Positions 10,700-21,121 of a DNA stretch of 64,000 nt are shown piece after piece. The stretch covers positions 41,506,793 through 41,570,792 of the forward strand of contig JAVGWX010000004.1 of assembly GCA_036924085.1 (NCBI GenBank), read 5' to 3'. Origin of the DNA: Ariolimax columbianus. Taxonomy: Eukaryota > Mollusca > Gastropoda > Stylommatophora > Arionidae. The number at the start of each line of letters is the position of its first letter. Position 1 is the stretch's first letter. The translations under genes and the position numbers were made by a program. The notes under the pieces were generated by a model. That model was given only the letters and a program-made list of their open reading frames with translations. It was not told the origin of the DNA and made no database searches.

Positions 10700-11715
10700 T
10701 CACATTTGCCATCACGTGATTGGCCATGTTCTTCCTTCCCCCTCTTCCCCTCAATCCTCCCATTTATGCATAATCCTGAAATTCAATCCGTCATTGCATA
10801 TGTCTGTCTGATTTAGAAAATGGATAACCTCATGTGTGGTCTTTCACATTGATGCGGCATGGTGGACCAAGACTATTACTCACTCCATCTCGCTATTCAT
10901 TGGTCGACGTCCTAGTGAACGGTTTATCTTGTAGAGCCACTGGGACGTCACTTTCTGGTCTATTTGTTTTTTGACAATATCACCCGAACTTATCAAAACA
11001 GTATCTATGACGACGCTGAAGAAGGTTTGGTATCGATTTCCCTGTTTTAGGTCCGGTCCTGTAGAGAGATCGCCAATGTTCTTTCTTATTTATATCGTCC
11101 ATTGAGCAAATCAAAAAGTCTCTGCATCTGTATTTTGAAGGTTTCTCAATCTGCAGCACATACCGTGTTTAGAAAAACCGTGCAGTGGAAGTCTCTCGCA
11201 ATGTTCATCATCTACTGAGGCATATGCTTGGTACGAGATTGAAACAGAGCAATTCGGCTGATGTCAATCGTTAGATCTCTTAGTGTATTTTGTGAGATCA
11301 TTTCTTTGATCAGGTAAATGTACGAACTTACGTTGTTGAAGACAACATTTCACAAGCGCAGTTGTGGGCAAAAATCGTTCAATATGTACTGCTCTCAGAA
11401 AGGAGGGGATATTGAATTTAAAATATTACCAAAGACATCATATTAGAAATCAACAAATTTATTCCGTGTACATGTAAAGTTGAACTTCACAACGAGACAT
11501 TTATGGTTTTGTTGTTGCTGAATGTCCGCAATAAATGTGATTACTCTTTTGTGCGCCCTGAGAAGAACGTTAAGTGTCGGGTTGTGGAACTTTGCTCACA
11601 TTCCAAGCGCGTGCCGAGGACGGTGGACCGAGGTGTCAGATATTTATGCTAGAAACGTTGGTTTACGTTTAGTCATGTGACGGAAGTCCCACTGGTTACC
11701 AAAAAGATTTTGATA
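10700..11715. other. No recognisable gene
   Basis: Unique sequence with no domain-bearing open frame. The stretch nearest 11700 may include the decayed end of the Tc1 element that follows. Confidence 0.4.
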
Positions 11716-11723
11716 CTCCTTTT

Positions 11724-12014
11724 TCACATTTCAAATGTTTCTGGTATCGTGTAGGTCCCCCATTTGCCGCTAAACACGCAGAGACGTCTCATGCTGCGAA
11801 TATGGCTTCTAATTTTGTTTTGGGGAGTTCTCTGCCACTCCTCTTGAAGAGCATGGGCTAAATGCAGAAGGGTCTTGAGAGCGGCTGGATGTTGTCGCAC
11901 ACGTCTGCTGAGAAGATTCCACAAATGCTCGATTGGAGAAAAGTTGGGAATATCGCTGGTCACTGTAATGTCTCTATGTGTAGCCTCTGATGGTGAACAT
12001 TGTGCGAAGGGCAC
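11724..12014 (-). pseudogene. Tc1-like transposase C-terminal fragment
   Basis: The minus strand encodes PNFSPIEHLWNLLSRRVRQ, followed by the EEWQRTPQ and SMRR landmarks of the C-terminal end of Tc1-family DDE transposases. In that family the third catalytic acid lies in the PIE of SPIEHLW; it is retained here. The first two catalytic Asp regions are absent: upstream frames carry no match. The start codon in this frame lies in unrelated sequence. About 70 residues of a roughly 340-residue enzyme remain, so this is an inactive remnant. Tc1 elements insert at TA; no complete terminal repeats were found around it. Confidence 0.85.
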
Positions 12015-12187
12015 GTAATAAATAGATACAAATTAATTGGAGGTGAAAGTCGGGCACCCATGTCTGTCGTGCCCACATAACCATCGTAACCTAAAACAAC
12101 CTTACTGTGCAAAAATAGATCTCAACTTACAAAACTTTATGTGAAAAGAATATAAATGATTTTTCGTATATTTATATATCTTTTTCT

Positions 12188-12243
12188 TCAGTCCACTTAT
12201 GTCGTTTAGACGTCGTGGGGAGGTGTGACCTTCTTTGTTTCAT
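12188..12243 (+). repeat. Solitary unit of the 47-bp repeat
   Basis: Landmarks CTTCAGTCCACTTATGTCG and GACGTCGTGGGGAGGTGTGA followed by TTTGTTTCATA match the last unit and right flank of the array at 9357-9925, 2.3 kb away. The array is probably an expansion of part of a longer dispersed repeat. Confidence 0.85.
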
Positions 12244-12339
12244 ATTTATATATATATATGTGTGTGTGTGTGTTTCTGTGTGTGGTATATGCGTATGTGT
12301 GTGATGTATATGTTTGTATGTATGTATGTATATTTCTGA

Positions 12340-12383
<44 letters not shown>

Positions 12384-12449
12384 ATGCATGCACATGTGTA
12401 TGTATAACTGTATGTATACAGGTATATATGTATACATTTATGTATACTT

Positions 12450-12491
<42 letters not shown>

Positions 12492-12645
12492 GATATGTTT
12501 ATATATGTACATTTGTATATATGCACATGGACACATATGCATTTACATACAAATACATTCATACATACAAGAATATACATACACACATCCAAATATATAC
12601 ATATATTTCACATACACATATATTCATATCTAATGTATATGAATA

Positions 12646-12704
<59 letters not shown>

Positions 12705-12745
12705 TCAAATATATACATATATCAGAGCAAGTCAGTAAATAAGTT
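12244..12745. repeat. TA/TG microsatellite complex
   Basis: Long (TA)n blocks at about 12346-12374, 12453-12481 and 12650-12702, mixed with TATG, TGTA and TACA repeats. Open frames of Tyr/Ile repeats on both strands are by-products. Assembly length here is likely uncertain. Confidence 0.9.
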
Positions 12746-13410
12746 AAACAAAACTTAACAAAAACTTAAACGGAAACATGTGAATCATTTTTTATTCCAC
12801 TTACATTCAACTTATTTTTAACATAATCCTCTTGAGCAGATTCGCAAATTGTTTCCATGTCATAACATTACTCAATTACAATATTGTAGATGGGTTCGTG
12901 TATCGGTCTCCGTCATTGTGTTCATTACGCGGTATGGTAATTATTCCTTACGCTATATGTCATCCGTCCCAACGTACCGCGTCATGCATTCAAGCCGGTG
13001 TTTGTTGTCTACGCCATTGCTGTAGGACACTGAGACCTAGTCAACTACCGCCTTGCCGACAATATTACTAGCATGTTCTATACACCGCCCGTTCTCGTGG
13101 TGATATCATGCAGATAATCTATGATAGCCACGTTCCAGCAGCCTCATTAATGCACTTTTCAAGGGGCCAATATGCAAGTAAACAACGGGGGGTGGACGCA
13201 GAGGGAGTTCTGCTACAACCGGACAGCAGCAGTGAAACAAACGACCCTGATCAGTAATGGTCCTCTGATCAGGAAAGAGATGGCCAATAACAACCCCAGA
13301 TCCATCAGCCCAGGCCTCTCTCGTGACAGCATTACTGCACGCCGGAGACGTCGGGGACATGAACGTTCCAGTCGTCGACTGGTTACTTTGTGACGAAACT
13401 ACACGACTGG
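12746..13410. other. No supported gene
   Basis: Opposed open frames of 73-133 codons at 13106-13507 overlap the tRNA-like repeat and an RTE fragment, and show no conserved domain. The proline/arginine-rich translation looks like chance. Confidence 0.4.
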
Positions 13411-13414
13411 AATG

Positions 13415-13500
13415 AGAATTTTCTGGGGGTAAAACACTCGCCTCTAAAAGCGATGAACAGAAACGGTAGGCGATCGAATCCCTCAATTCTGTCAAGCAAC
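13415..13500 (+). repeat. tRNA-like SINE head (candidate)
   Basis: A GGTAAAACACTCGCCTC segment followed about 30 bp later by GCGATCGAATCCC, which resembles a box B. Arrangement and spacing resemble a tRNA-derived SINE head. Weak individually. Confidence 0.4.
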
Positions 13501-13625
13501 GTTTCAAATGAAGATGGAACAGAGTGTCTGCATCTTGAGCAACTTCCAGTTGTTTTACTTATGTCTTGCCACTGGTCCAATGTAGCTCTGGACCAGTGAT
13601 GTTGGTGACCAGATCCTTTTCTTCC
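13500..13625 (-). pseudogene. RTE-like LINE C-terminal coding fragment
   Basis: The minus strand reads DQWQDISKTTGSCSRCRHS, corresponding to an RTE-like ORF terminus where a W-x-x-WQDISQDDWK-like motif is found. A second copy of the same DNA lies at 52585-52680 on the plus strand. Only about 40 residues are preserved, without reverse-transcriptase core. Confidence 0.55.
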
Positions 13626-13799
13626 TTACCATAATCCAAATACAGCCCAAGTTGCATCACCATGACCAAACCGTCTAAAGATGCCGCCATCATTGCTTGC
13701 GATGGGCAACAAATATTCATCTTGGTCATACTAATTATCTTTCTGATTTCTTGTTTACACCTGCCTTCTTCTGTTGTTATATGTCCTAGATAGACAAAA

Positions 13800-14060
13800 C
13801 TCTATATTTGCTCATAGTTTATCTTTTATTTTATCTGTACATTTGGCTTTCTACAAGTGTCATAGTCTTTGTTTTCGTTATGTCTATGTCTAATCCAAAC
13901 TCTTGACTTATTTTGTATATTATTGTTAAAAACTTCTGCATTTCTTGCCGACTTTTTGTCTTCAAAACTGTATCATCCGTATATCTAAGGTTATTCATTA
14001 CAACTCCTACAATGACAAACCCTTGCATTTCTGCTATCTGTTTGCATATTTGTTTTGTGT
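13800..14060 (-). pseudogene. RTE-like reverse-transcriptase fragment with YTDD motif
   Basis: The minus strand encodes NNLRYTDDTVLKTKS, then a QEFGLDIDITKTKTM segment. This is the catalytic motif C and following palm/thumb region of an RTE-clade reverse transcriptase. The usual YADD reads YTDD, with both catalytic Asp retained. Neighbouring frames upstream (QICKQI) and downstream are broken by stops. A truncated remnant lacking endonuclease and motif A. Confidence 0.75.
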
Positions 14061-14261
14061 AATTAGAAACACTGTGAAAAAAAATGTCTTTCTCTTACTC
14101 TTCATTTTACATCTATACTTGTAGAGCATAATTTTTTCTGATGTTACTGTCCCAGGTTGGACCTAGTACAGATTACTGAGCAGTCGTATGGTTTTACTAT
14201 CTGGACCTATGTCTTCAAGACATTCTATTCATTCCATGTAAATATTTCTTTATCCCATATT

Positions 14262-14665
14262 TGATATGGCAAGGCAATTACTACGACTGGCAATTACTAA
14301 CTTCTCTTAGAGAAATGAGACATGGACATGCGTGTAAGACATGGACAGTTACAGCCCACCTTCAGCGAAGGATACTAGCTTTGGAGATGAGATGTTTCCG
14401 ACGACTTTTAAACGTCACGTACAAAGATCGAGTTATAAATGACGTTAATACGAGATAGAATTACAACAGCAATAGGGCCTTTTGAAGACCTCTTGGCAAC
14501 TGTCAGAAAAAAGGAAACTCGCTTGGTACTGTCACATATCGAGATCAAATGGTCTTGCAAATGCGATCCTTCACGGAAAGGTGCCAGGCAGACGACCAAG
14601 AGGCCGTCCCAAAAAGAGGTGGGAGGACAACATAAAAGAATGAATCAATCTCCGACCTCACCGCT
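14262..14665 (+). pseudogene. RTE-like LINE 3' coding fragment
   Basis: The plus strand reads LALEMRCFRRLLNVTYKDRV, then RITTAIGPFEDLLATVRK, and in a shifted frame the PGRRPRGRPKKRWEDNIKEW landmark. These are the connection and C-terminal region of an RTE-type LINE ORF. At least two frame changes and an in-frame stop are present. It points away from the minus-strand RT fragment at 13800-14060, so the two belong to separate insertions. The same family, minus strand, lies at 22690-23230. Confidence 0.8.
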
Positions 14666-15340
14666 CGCAGTGTACAATCAAACAACATGTGCTGTTGCAT
14701 GCTTCTACTTGTTTGGGTGTGTGTGTTTGGGGAGGGCCGGTAGGGGGAGGAATGACTGTCCAATAGGATATAAGAAAATGATTCCTGTTCGAGACCAGAA
14801 GTCTCTGTCGCATAAAGCGGTGCAGAATTGGGTCGACACATTTTCTCAAGGTCTCTTACAAACTGCTGTTAAAGTCAGACATTGTCCTGTTCAGACTGCA
14901 ACACAAGTATCTGTGCCCCGAGGGGAGTGAGGGAAGGGGGGGGGGGACAAGTGTAAGTGACAGGCGAGTAATGATAGAAAGTGTAGCAACTGCAATAAAG
15001 TGTTTGAATGGTCTTCAACATAATACATGATCCCACCTTTTGTAATTGTGAATCTGATAGCAGATCAAATATGTATTTACTCTAGGTGTTGGTGCACTGA
15101 TAAAGCGAATGGATAATTGTATCAATGTTGATGAACATTATTTTGAGATATTAGAGACAATGTAAGTGCAGGAACAAATTGTTTTCAAGTTCCCATTTTT
15201 ATTAGTTTGGTTTTTAAGTAATTTTACTGACTTTCCCTAGAAAAATGATAAAAATGATATGATAATATGATATCAAAGGAAACATGAATACTAGTACTTG
15301 ATTTTTTCCATGATTACAAATATTTTAAAAGGCTGGCATG
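14666..15340. other. No supported gene; short poly-G run
   Basis: A poly-G run lies at about 14936-14946. Open frames on both strands at 14545-14930 are continuations or shadows of the LINE fragment. Confidence 0.4.
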
Positions 15341-15359
15341 TACAATATATATATATATA

Positions 15360-15870
15360 CAGGACTTGACAAAAACGCTAGTCTGCTCGTCTGTGACGAG
15401 TACAAATTGTTGCCTGACGAGTAAACATAAATATCCGTTTTTGATCATTATTTATGTTTTTAATCGTTACTACAATTCGGCTAGTGTACGAATGTTAATG
15501 ATATTGCGGTTAAAATAGATTGTACATCAGCTAATTTATGATGGTGAATTGAAATAGACCTCCACTGTAACAATTTAAACCTACTAAAGCCATCGATACA
15601 TAGTACTTCAGTGTTAAAACTACCAAACATGTTTAAAGATACAAAACCCCATGCATCTGCTGACAGCAATGCACTTTTTCTTCAGTAAAAATAGGCTAAT
15701 ACTGTGTAAGTAATACAATATATGTTGGTTTGGTACGTATTGATGTTTGGAAATAAAGGTAAATGAAGTTTACATTTGATAAAATAAATGTGCATGCCTG
15801 TAGTCCGATCATGCTGACTGGTGACATTTTTGACTGACAGGTGAGCTACCCTAAAATTTGTCAAGCCCTG
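15360..15870. mobile_element. Candidate 511-bp MITE inside a TA tract
   Basis: The block starts CAGGACTTGACAAA and ends TTTGTCAAGCCCTG: inverted termini matching at 13 of 14 positions. On both sides the flanks are (TA)n, so the element split a TA microsatellite. CAGG...CCTG ends are seen in hAT-like MITEs. The flanking 8-mers TATATATA and TATATGTA are compatible with a duplication but cannot be distinguished from the repeat. No transposase is encoded. Confidence 0.6.
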
Positions 15871-15876
15871 TATATG

Positions 15877-15945
<69 letters not shown>

Positions 15946-16012
15946 GTACATATATACACAGATAGAGAGATAGATAGAGAGATAGATAGAGAGAGAGAGA
16001 GAGACAGAGCCA
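15871..16012. repeat. TA and GATA/GA microsatellites
   Basis: A (TA)n tract with TG interruptions to about 15957, then GATAGAGA and (GA)n to about 16012. Confidence 0.9.
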
Positions 16013-17030
16013 GGAGAGAGACAAATATTCATGTTGTTACCAACACATTTTTCCACAACACAACATTGAAATATAACCAAATATACAAGAAATGTGCTTC
16101 TCAAATACACAATATATCTATTTCTCTTTGTTCAGTTCTTTACTCGACGATGACCTCTTTATTGGAGTCAGCTTCCTCTGTGTTAGCGCCCAGTGGTAGA
16201 AGAAGCTCAAGAACATGCACAGACCTCGAAAAGACATTAGGAGCAGGCCATTTCTGGTGACAACTTCCGGCGACAATAGCAAGTGGCTAGAGGTGGCTGG
16301 AAGAAAGAAGAGAACAAATTAGGCCAGACGTTCTATTAAAAGAACTTTCGCTTTAGATACACAAAAGATTAGATACTCAAAAGATTAGATCCACGAAAAA
16401 TTAGATACACTGAAAGAGCAACGTGAAGATCAGCATGGGACATTGTTTATTTAATAAAAGGCATCATTTATTTGCGTTTATTACCATTTTTGACATTTGT
16501 AGGAGAGAAGCAATGGACAGACAAAAACACACCACTTGGTTGTTTTGTTTTTACCACCGACATAAAGAATATGTACTGTTTTTAACATATATAAACAAGA
16601 AAATATACAAAAACTACGTTCATTGGTACAAGCTTCTACATAAGGTGTAATTTTTTTATTTATTTATTATTTTTATTTATTTATTTGTTTTTTGTTTTGT
16701 TGTGTTTTTTGTTGTGTTTTTTTTATTGGGGGGGGGGGGGGGGGGGTGATTTGTTTTTTGGGAACTAAAGGAGTGTAATACATTTTTTTTTCCACTTTGG
16801 TGTTTCTCTTGAGAATTTGGTGTGGTGTGTCGGCAGTTTAATTAAGAAGAAATTTGTTTTTAATTAATTTATTTTTGTGGTGGCCTGCCTTAAATATTTT
16901 TTAAATGTGGGGTGTATATAATAATTTTGAGCGTAAAAAGAGTGTTTAGAGTAATGTTGGTACTGTAAAAGCATAGTCAAGAAAGGGGTCAATACTGTAA
17001 TGAATAGAACATTGTTTAATTAGCAACTTA
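16013..17030. other. No supported gene; T-rich and poly-G tracts
   Basis: Contains T-rich repeats (16650-16720) and a poly-G run of about 20 at 16727-16746. A small GATTAGATAC-like repeat lies at 16365-16410. No domain-bearing frame. Confidence 0.45.
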
Positions 17031-17034
17031 CATT

Positions 17035-17334
17035 CTACAGTTTGTAAGCTGGCGTAATTATTGTATTTCCAACAATGCCTTCTTTCTTGGTATTCAATCG
17101 CGCACGGTTGTCTGATGCAGGTAGCCAAAGCTGCCTGAATCTGTGTCTTTCCTTCGCCTTGCAGTACGACGACGGTCGAAAGACGCGGTTCAGGTCATGT
17201 CTCCATCTCGTTGGCTGGCGGCCATGCGTGTCGTTGTAGTTGTACGATAACCAGAAAGACACCCTCTTCGTCAGTATATCGTCCTTCATGTGGACCACAT
17301 CCCAGGCCCATCTATCGTCGGTAATGCGGACCAC
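17035..17334 (-). pseudogene. RTE-like LINE C-terminal fragment feeding a minisatellite
   Basis: The minus strand reads RMTDDRWA-type repeats, then TKRVSFWLSYNYNDTHGRQP and TRWRHDLNRV. This matches the C-terminal region of RTE-type LINE ORFs, where WAGHV-x-R-x-DDRWT precedes a GRPxTRWxDDL motif. The HVVRMTDDRWAC unit immediately upstream is the peptide that is tandemly repeated in the adjacent array at 17255-17820. The reading frame is continuous across the junction. Confidence 0.75.
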
Positions 17335-17820
17335 ATTGCAGGCCTATCTATCGTCAGTCATGCAGACCACATGGCCGGCCCATCTATCTTCATTCATGTG
17401 GGCCACATGGCAGGTCTATCTTTAGTCAATCATGCGGACCATATTGCAGGCCTATCTATCGTCAGTCATGCGGACCACATCGCAGGCCCATATATCGTCA
17501 GTCATGCGGACCACATGGCAGGCCCATCAATCGTCAGTCATGCAGATCACATGGCAACCCACCTATCGTCAGTCATGCAGACCACATGGCAGGCCCATCT
17601 TTTGTCAGTCATGCGGACCACATGGCAGGCCCATATATCGTCAGTCATGAGGATTACATGGCAGGCCCACCTATCGTCAGTCATGCGGACCACGTGGCAG
17701 GCCCATCTATCGTCAGTTATGCGAACCATATAGCAGGCCCATCTATCGTCAGTCATGCGGACAACATGGTAGGCCCATCTATCGTCAGTCATGCGAACCA
17801 TATGGCAGGCCCATCCGTGC
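17255..17820. repeat. 36-bp minisatellite derived from LINE codons
   Basis: About 15 tandem copies of a 36-bp unit with landmarks GCAGGCCCATCTATCGTCAG and TCATGCGGACCACATG. On the minus strand each unit encodes the 12-residue HVVRMTDDRWAC-like peptide, in frame with the LINE fragment at 17035-17334. Units differ by a few substitutions; one unit near 17550 is a few bases short. Confidence 0.95.
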
Positions 17821-18119
17821 TTGACATTGTCGACAACGTTCCAGAACTCAGTTTGATCGTGGATGTCTGTATTTGGAATGTGGTCTCTAAGCGAGATATT
17901 TACAACTCTTCCCTACATTGCTCTTTCGGTAATACGTGCTTCTCTGCATCTTATGTGCGTAGGTATCAAACCTCTCTCTTATATAAACATTGCTGGAATA
18001 ACCATACAATTGAAGGTGTGAGGCCTTGTCTTGACTATCATCATCTGCTTGTGCATTGGTTTAAAGTTATTGGCGCTGAGCCAACCCATAGCTCTCATTA
18101 ATCAGATATCTTGTTCATG

Positions 18120-18400
18120 CTTTAAGAAAAAAAAAAAGAAAAAAAAAACTTTAAGCGGGGGCTCGACTTCATTGCCTCGGGTTTTTCCCATTTAGCTCGC
18201 TCTCTCTCAGCAGATGGGTACCCCATATGTCGAGAGCATCGCACGAAGCACGAACTCTGTAGCTCCAGCGATGAAACCAGGGATCTCCGGAAAAAAATTG
18301 ACATCATGGACCGACCGTTGCAGCTCGAATTCGAACCCCAACCACGAGGCAAACGTCTTGACCACCGGTCTGTAAGTTATCCACTACCTGGTTAAATGTG
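18120..18400 (-). repeat. tRNA-like SINE (candidate, ~250 bp)
   Basis: On the minus strand the element starts near 18395. A box-A-like TGGTCAAGACGTTTGCC is followed by a box-B-like GGGTTCGAATTC at about 18330. A 180-bp body and a T-rich end at 18125-18150 follow. The box order, spacing and body length fit a tRNA-derived SINE. Family name unknown. Confidence 0.55.
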
Positions 18401-18990
18401 ATGATGTAATCAAACATGGTAATCTTTCTGATATCTGATGATTGTTTGTACTTTCGTATTGCATATCATGCTACCAGACTGGAATAGAGGGCAATCTCAT
18501 TTTGATTTCAATCGACACGTGATCACTTGATTGGGGTAAAGGCCCTTGCGACAAATAACGCAAGTATACTCAGGTGGGTCATTGCAGTGACCACAGCGGA
18601 CTTAGGGATTGTGACTGATCAGAGAGAATGAAAAGGTGCTACTTTTTCCGTGTAACCTTTTGATTGACCTGTCTAGAATGAGACGCCATTTCATAGACTA
18701 ACAAGTCCCAATAGCAGCTATTTTTATTATGTTGAAGTTGATGAAAGTTGGAGAAATAGAAGTCTACGGTTTTGGACATCGGTTCATGTCAAGTTAGATA
18801 CAAGTTTTTAAAAAACAGTATTCTGAGCCCTCTGCCAAACGTTGATTTTCAGTTGTCCGAATCAATAATATCCAAATCCTGACTAAAATCTCACCTTGGG
18901 AAGTCATAGGTAAATGTGTTGTTAAGAAATGCAGATATGTCTGCCTTGTATTTTCGTGTATATTAATTGATGGACTCAAAAATTAACTTC
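18401..18990. other. No recognisable gene
   Basis: Unique sequence between the SINE candidate and the 29-bp array; nothing assigned. Confidence 0.4.
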
Positions 18991-19017
18991 CTGGTCAGTC
19001 TGAAACTAGACACGCCC

Positions 19018-19390
19018 ACAGAGTCGACATGCATTGAATGTTGTGTGCCGATCGACATGCATCGAATGTTGTATGCCCATCGAGATACATTGAATGTTAT
19101 GGTGCCAATCGACATGCATTGAATGTTGTGGTGCCGATCGACATGCATTGAATGTTGTGGTGCCCATCGACATGTATTGAATGTTGTGGTGCCCATCGAC
19201 ATGCATCGGATGTTCTGTGCCCATCGACATGCATCGAATGTTGTGGTGCCCATCGACATGCATCGGATGTTCTGTGCCCATCGACATGCATGGAATGTTG
19301 TATACCAATCGACATGCATCGAATATTATGTGCCCGTCAACATGCATCGAATGTTGTGTGCCCATCAACATGCATCGAAGATTGTCTACG
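19018..19390 (+). repeat. 28/29-bp minisatellite (ATCGACATGCATCGAATG type)
   Basis: About 13 tandem copies with landmarks CATCGACATGCATCGAATGT and TGTGGTGCC. Unit length alternates between 28 and 29 bp through loss or gain of one G. Since 29 is not a multiple of 3, translated repeats cycle through three frames, giving spurious Cys/His-rich open frames on both strands. Confidence 0.95.
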
Positions 19391-19674
19391 ATTTGTAGTA
19401 GCGCTTGTGTGGATGTCAGTACTGTCAGGAGGTTGGCATGGACTGTAAAAGACGTTAATTCAGCCGAGATGAACATGGATGACATAGCTCGCAACGGACG
19501 ATCTATCCCACCTGTTAATGAACCGCATCTTCTGTGCGAGGATTGGTCTGATAGTACATCTACACATATAGGAGAACACATTTAAACATAAATGAGAACG
19601 CATATTTGCTACTTTATTTGGTAGCAGCGTAGCGTGAGAAGACTACGTTATTATTTCAGCTACATGTATTTAAT

Positions 19675-19745
19675 TACCAGAGCTCGAACCAGTATCTCTC
19701 TGATTATAAAATCGATATTATAAGCTCTCAATCATCCGCTTGCCC
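19675..19745 (-). repeat. tRNA-like SINE head (candidate)
   Basis: The minus strand carries GATTGAGAGCTTATAA and about 35 bp later ACTGGTTCGAGCTC, resembling boxes A and B. Only the head region is recognisable. Confidence 0.4.
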
Positions 19746-20224
19746 ATTAATTAATATACATTTTAAGACTTGAACAAACATATGTGACTCTGATCATTGT
19801 ATCACAATGCACCTGCAATAAACTTCTTAGCTAATGTATACACGTCTTGGCATGTGCTCTTTCTAAAATATACGCATATTAAAAATGCATGCACGTCGAG
19901 AAAAAAAATGTGCATAAATTCATTGCAATAAATGAGAAAACAATCACAACAGTATATAAACGGAAGACAGAGTTCAATTGTATTTGACGTAATGGATTTT
20001 TGCAGTATCGTCACTGCCTACTATAACTTTGTGTCATGTGTTGTCTTCTGTACGTTCGTAGGCAGCAGCAATTCATTAAAAGCCGAGACCTAGTACAAAT
20101 GGGTCGTAACTAATTCATTCCCTACAGCAATATTCACATTGCGATTAACTGTACCTTTAACTGAATTAAAGTATGTATACTAGTCTAGAAGACTCTTCAA
20201 TCTGTACACAACCAGTTTTTTGGA

Positions 20225-20440
20225 GTGTATTTAACCGATATGCGAGTCCATCTTAAGAGACTCAAACAGTAGAGCAAAGTAAACCCGCATTCTGCTAGGC
20301 GCCATCTGTTCTGCTCTTAACAACCACTTAATCCACCATGACCGATGGTATGCATGCCACACAGTTAGTTGCCTCTTGCGACATGCTCTCTGTGTGGCAG
20401 TGGTGCTATTCTTGTCTTTGTCATACCTAAAGTTCCCGGG
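20225..20440. repeat. Dispersed repeat shared with 1000-1190
   Basis: Second copy of the block described at 1000-1190, same orientation. It extends about 20 bp further at its right end (CATGCTCTCTGTGTGGCAGT). No coding content. Confidence 0.6.
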
Positions 20441-20971
20441 GACCACTTAGTTTTTAACTACAGCTGGTCGGTCAGTGTGACATAATTTACGTAAAGATGT
20501 TTCTGTATTTTCCAGCTCCGTAGAACATATAATTGTAGTGCCTCTCAATAAACAAAATGCATTACTGGCAGATTCAATGAAAACACGGATCGATTTACGT
20601 TCACTTGGCATGTAATAGAGAAACAAAGTTAGAAACACGGCAAAACGTGCAAAGATAAACATTAATAAAAATTAATTGTTTTGGTAAATTCATTTATGAA
20701 TGAAAAGCAAAACCTGAAAGTGAAAATGATATTTTTGTGTGTGTGTTTTTTTTTGGTGTGTTCTTTCTCTAAATATAAATCATATTTAAATTGAAAACAT
20801 TCACCACGTCAGCAACTTTTAATTTGATATATCAACTACTCCTTCATTAAAAAGTTATTTGTAACCTTACACGATAACATGCTAGAGAGCTAATCTGACA
20901 TGAATATCTTCAGACCTACACTTAAAATTCCTTTCTGTGGCCAATCAGAATGTAGTATTTAATAAACTGCA

Positions 20972-21090
20972 TAGTGGTTCTAAATGTTCTTATAGCCGGA
21001 GGGTGGGGTTAAGAATGAAGTCTCAACACCAAACTAAATGCTCGCATGCGTTCGTCTCATATCTTCTTCTTCTTCTTCTTCTTCTTCTTC

Positions 21091-21121
<31 letters not shown>

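Noticed and set aside
13106..13507. 133-codon minus frame as a gene
   Set aside because: Overlaps a tRNA-like repeat and LINE remnant; composition typical of non-coding GC-richer DNA.
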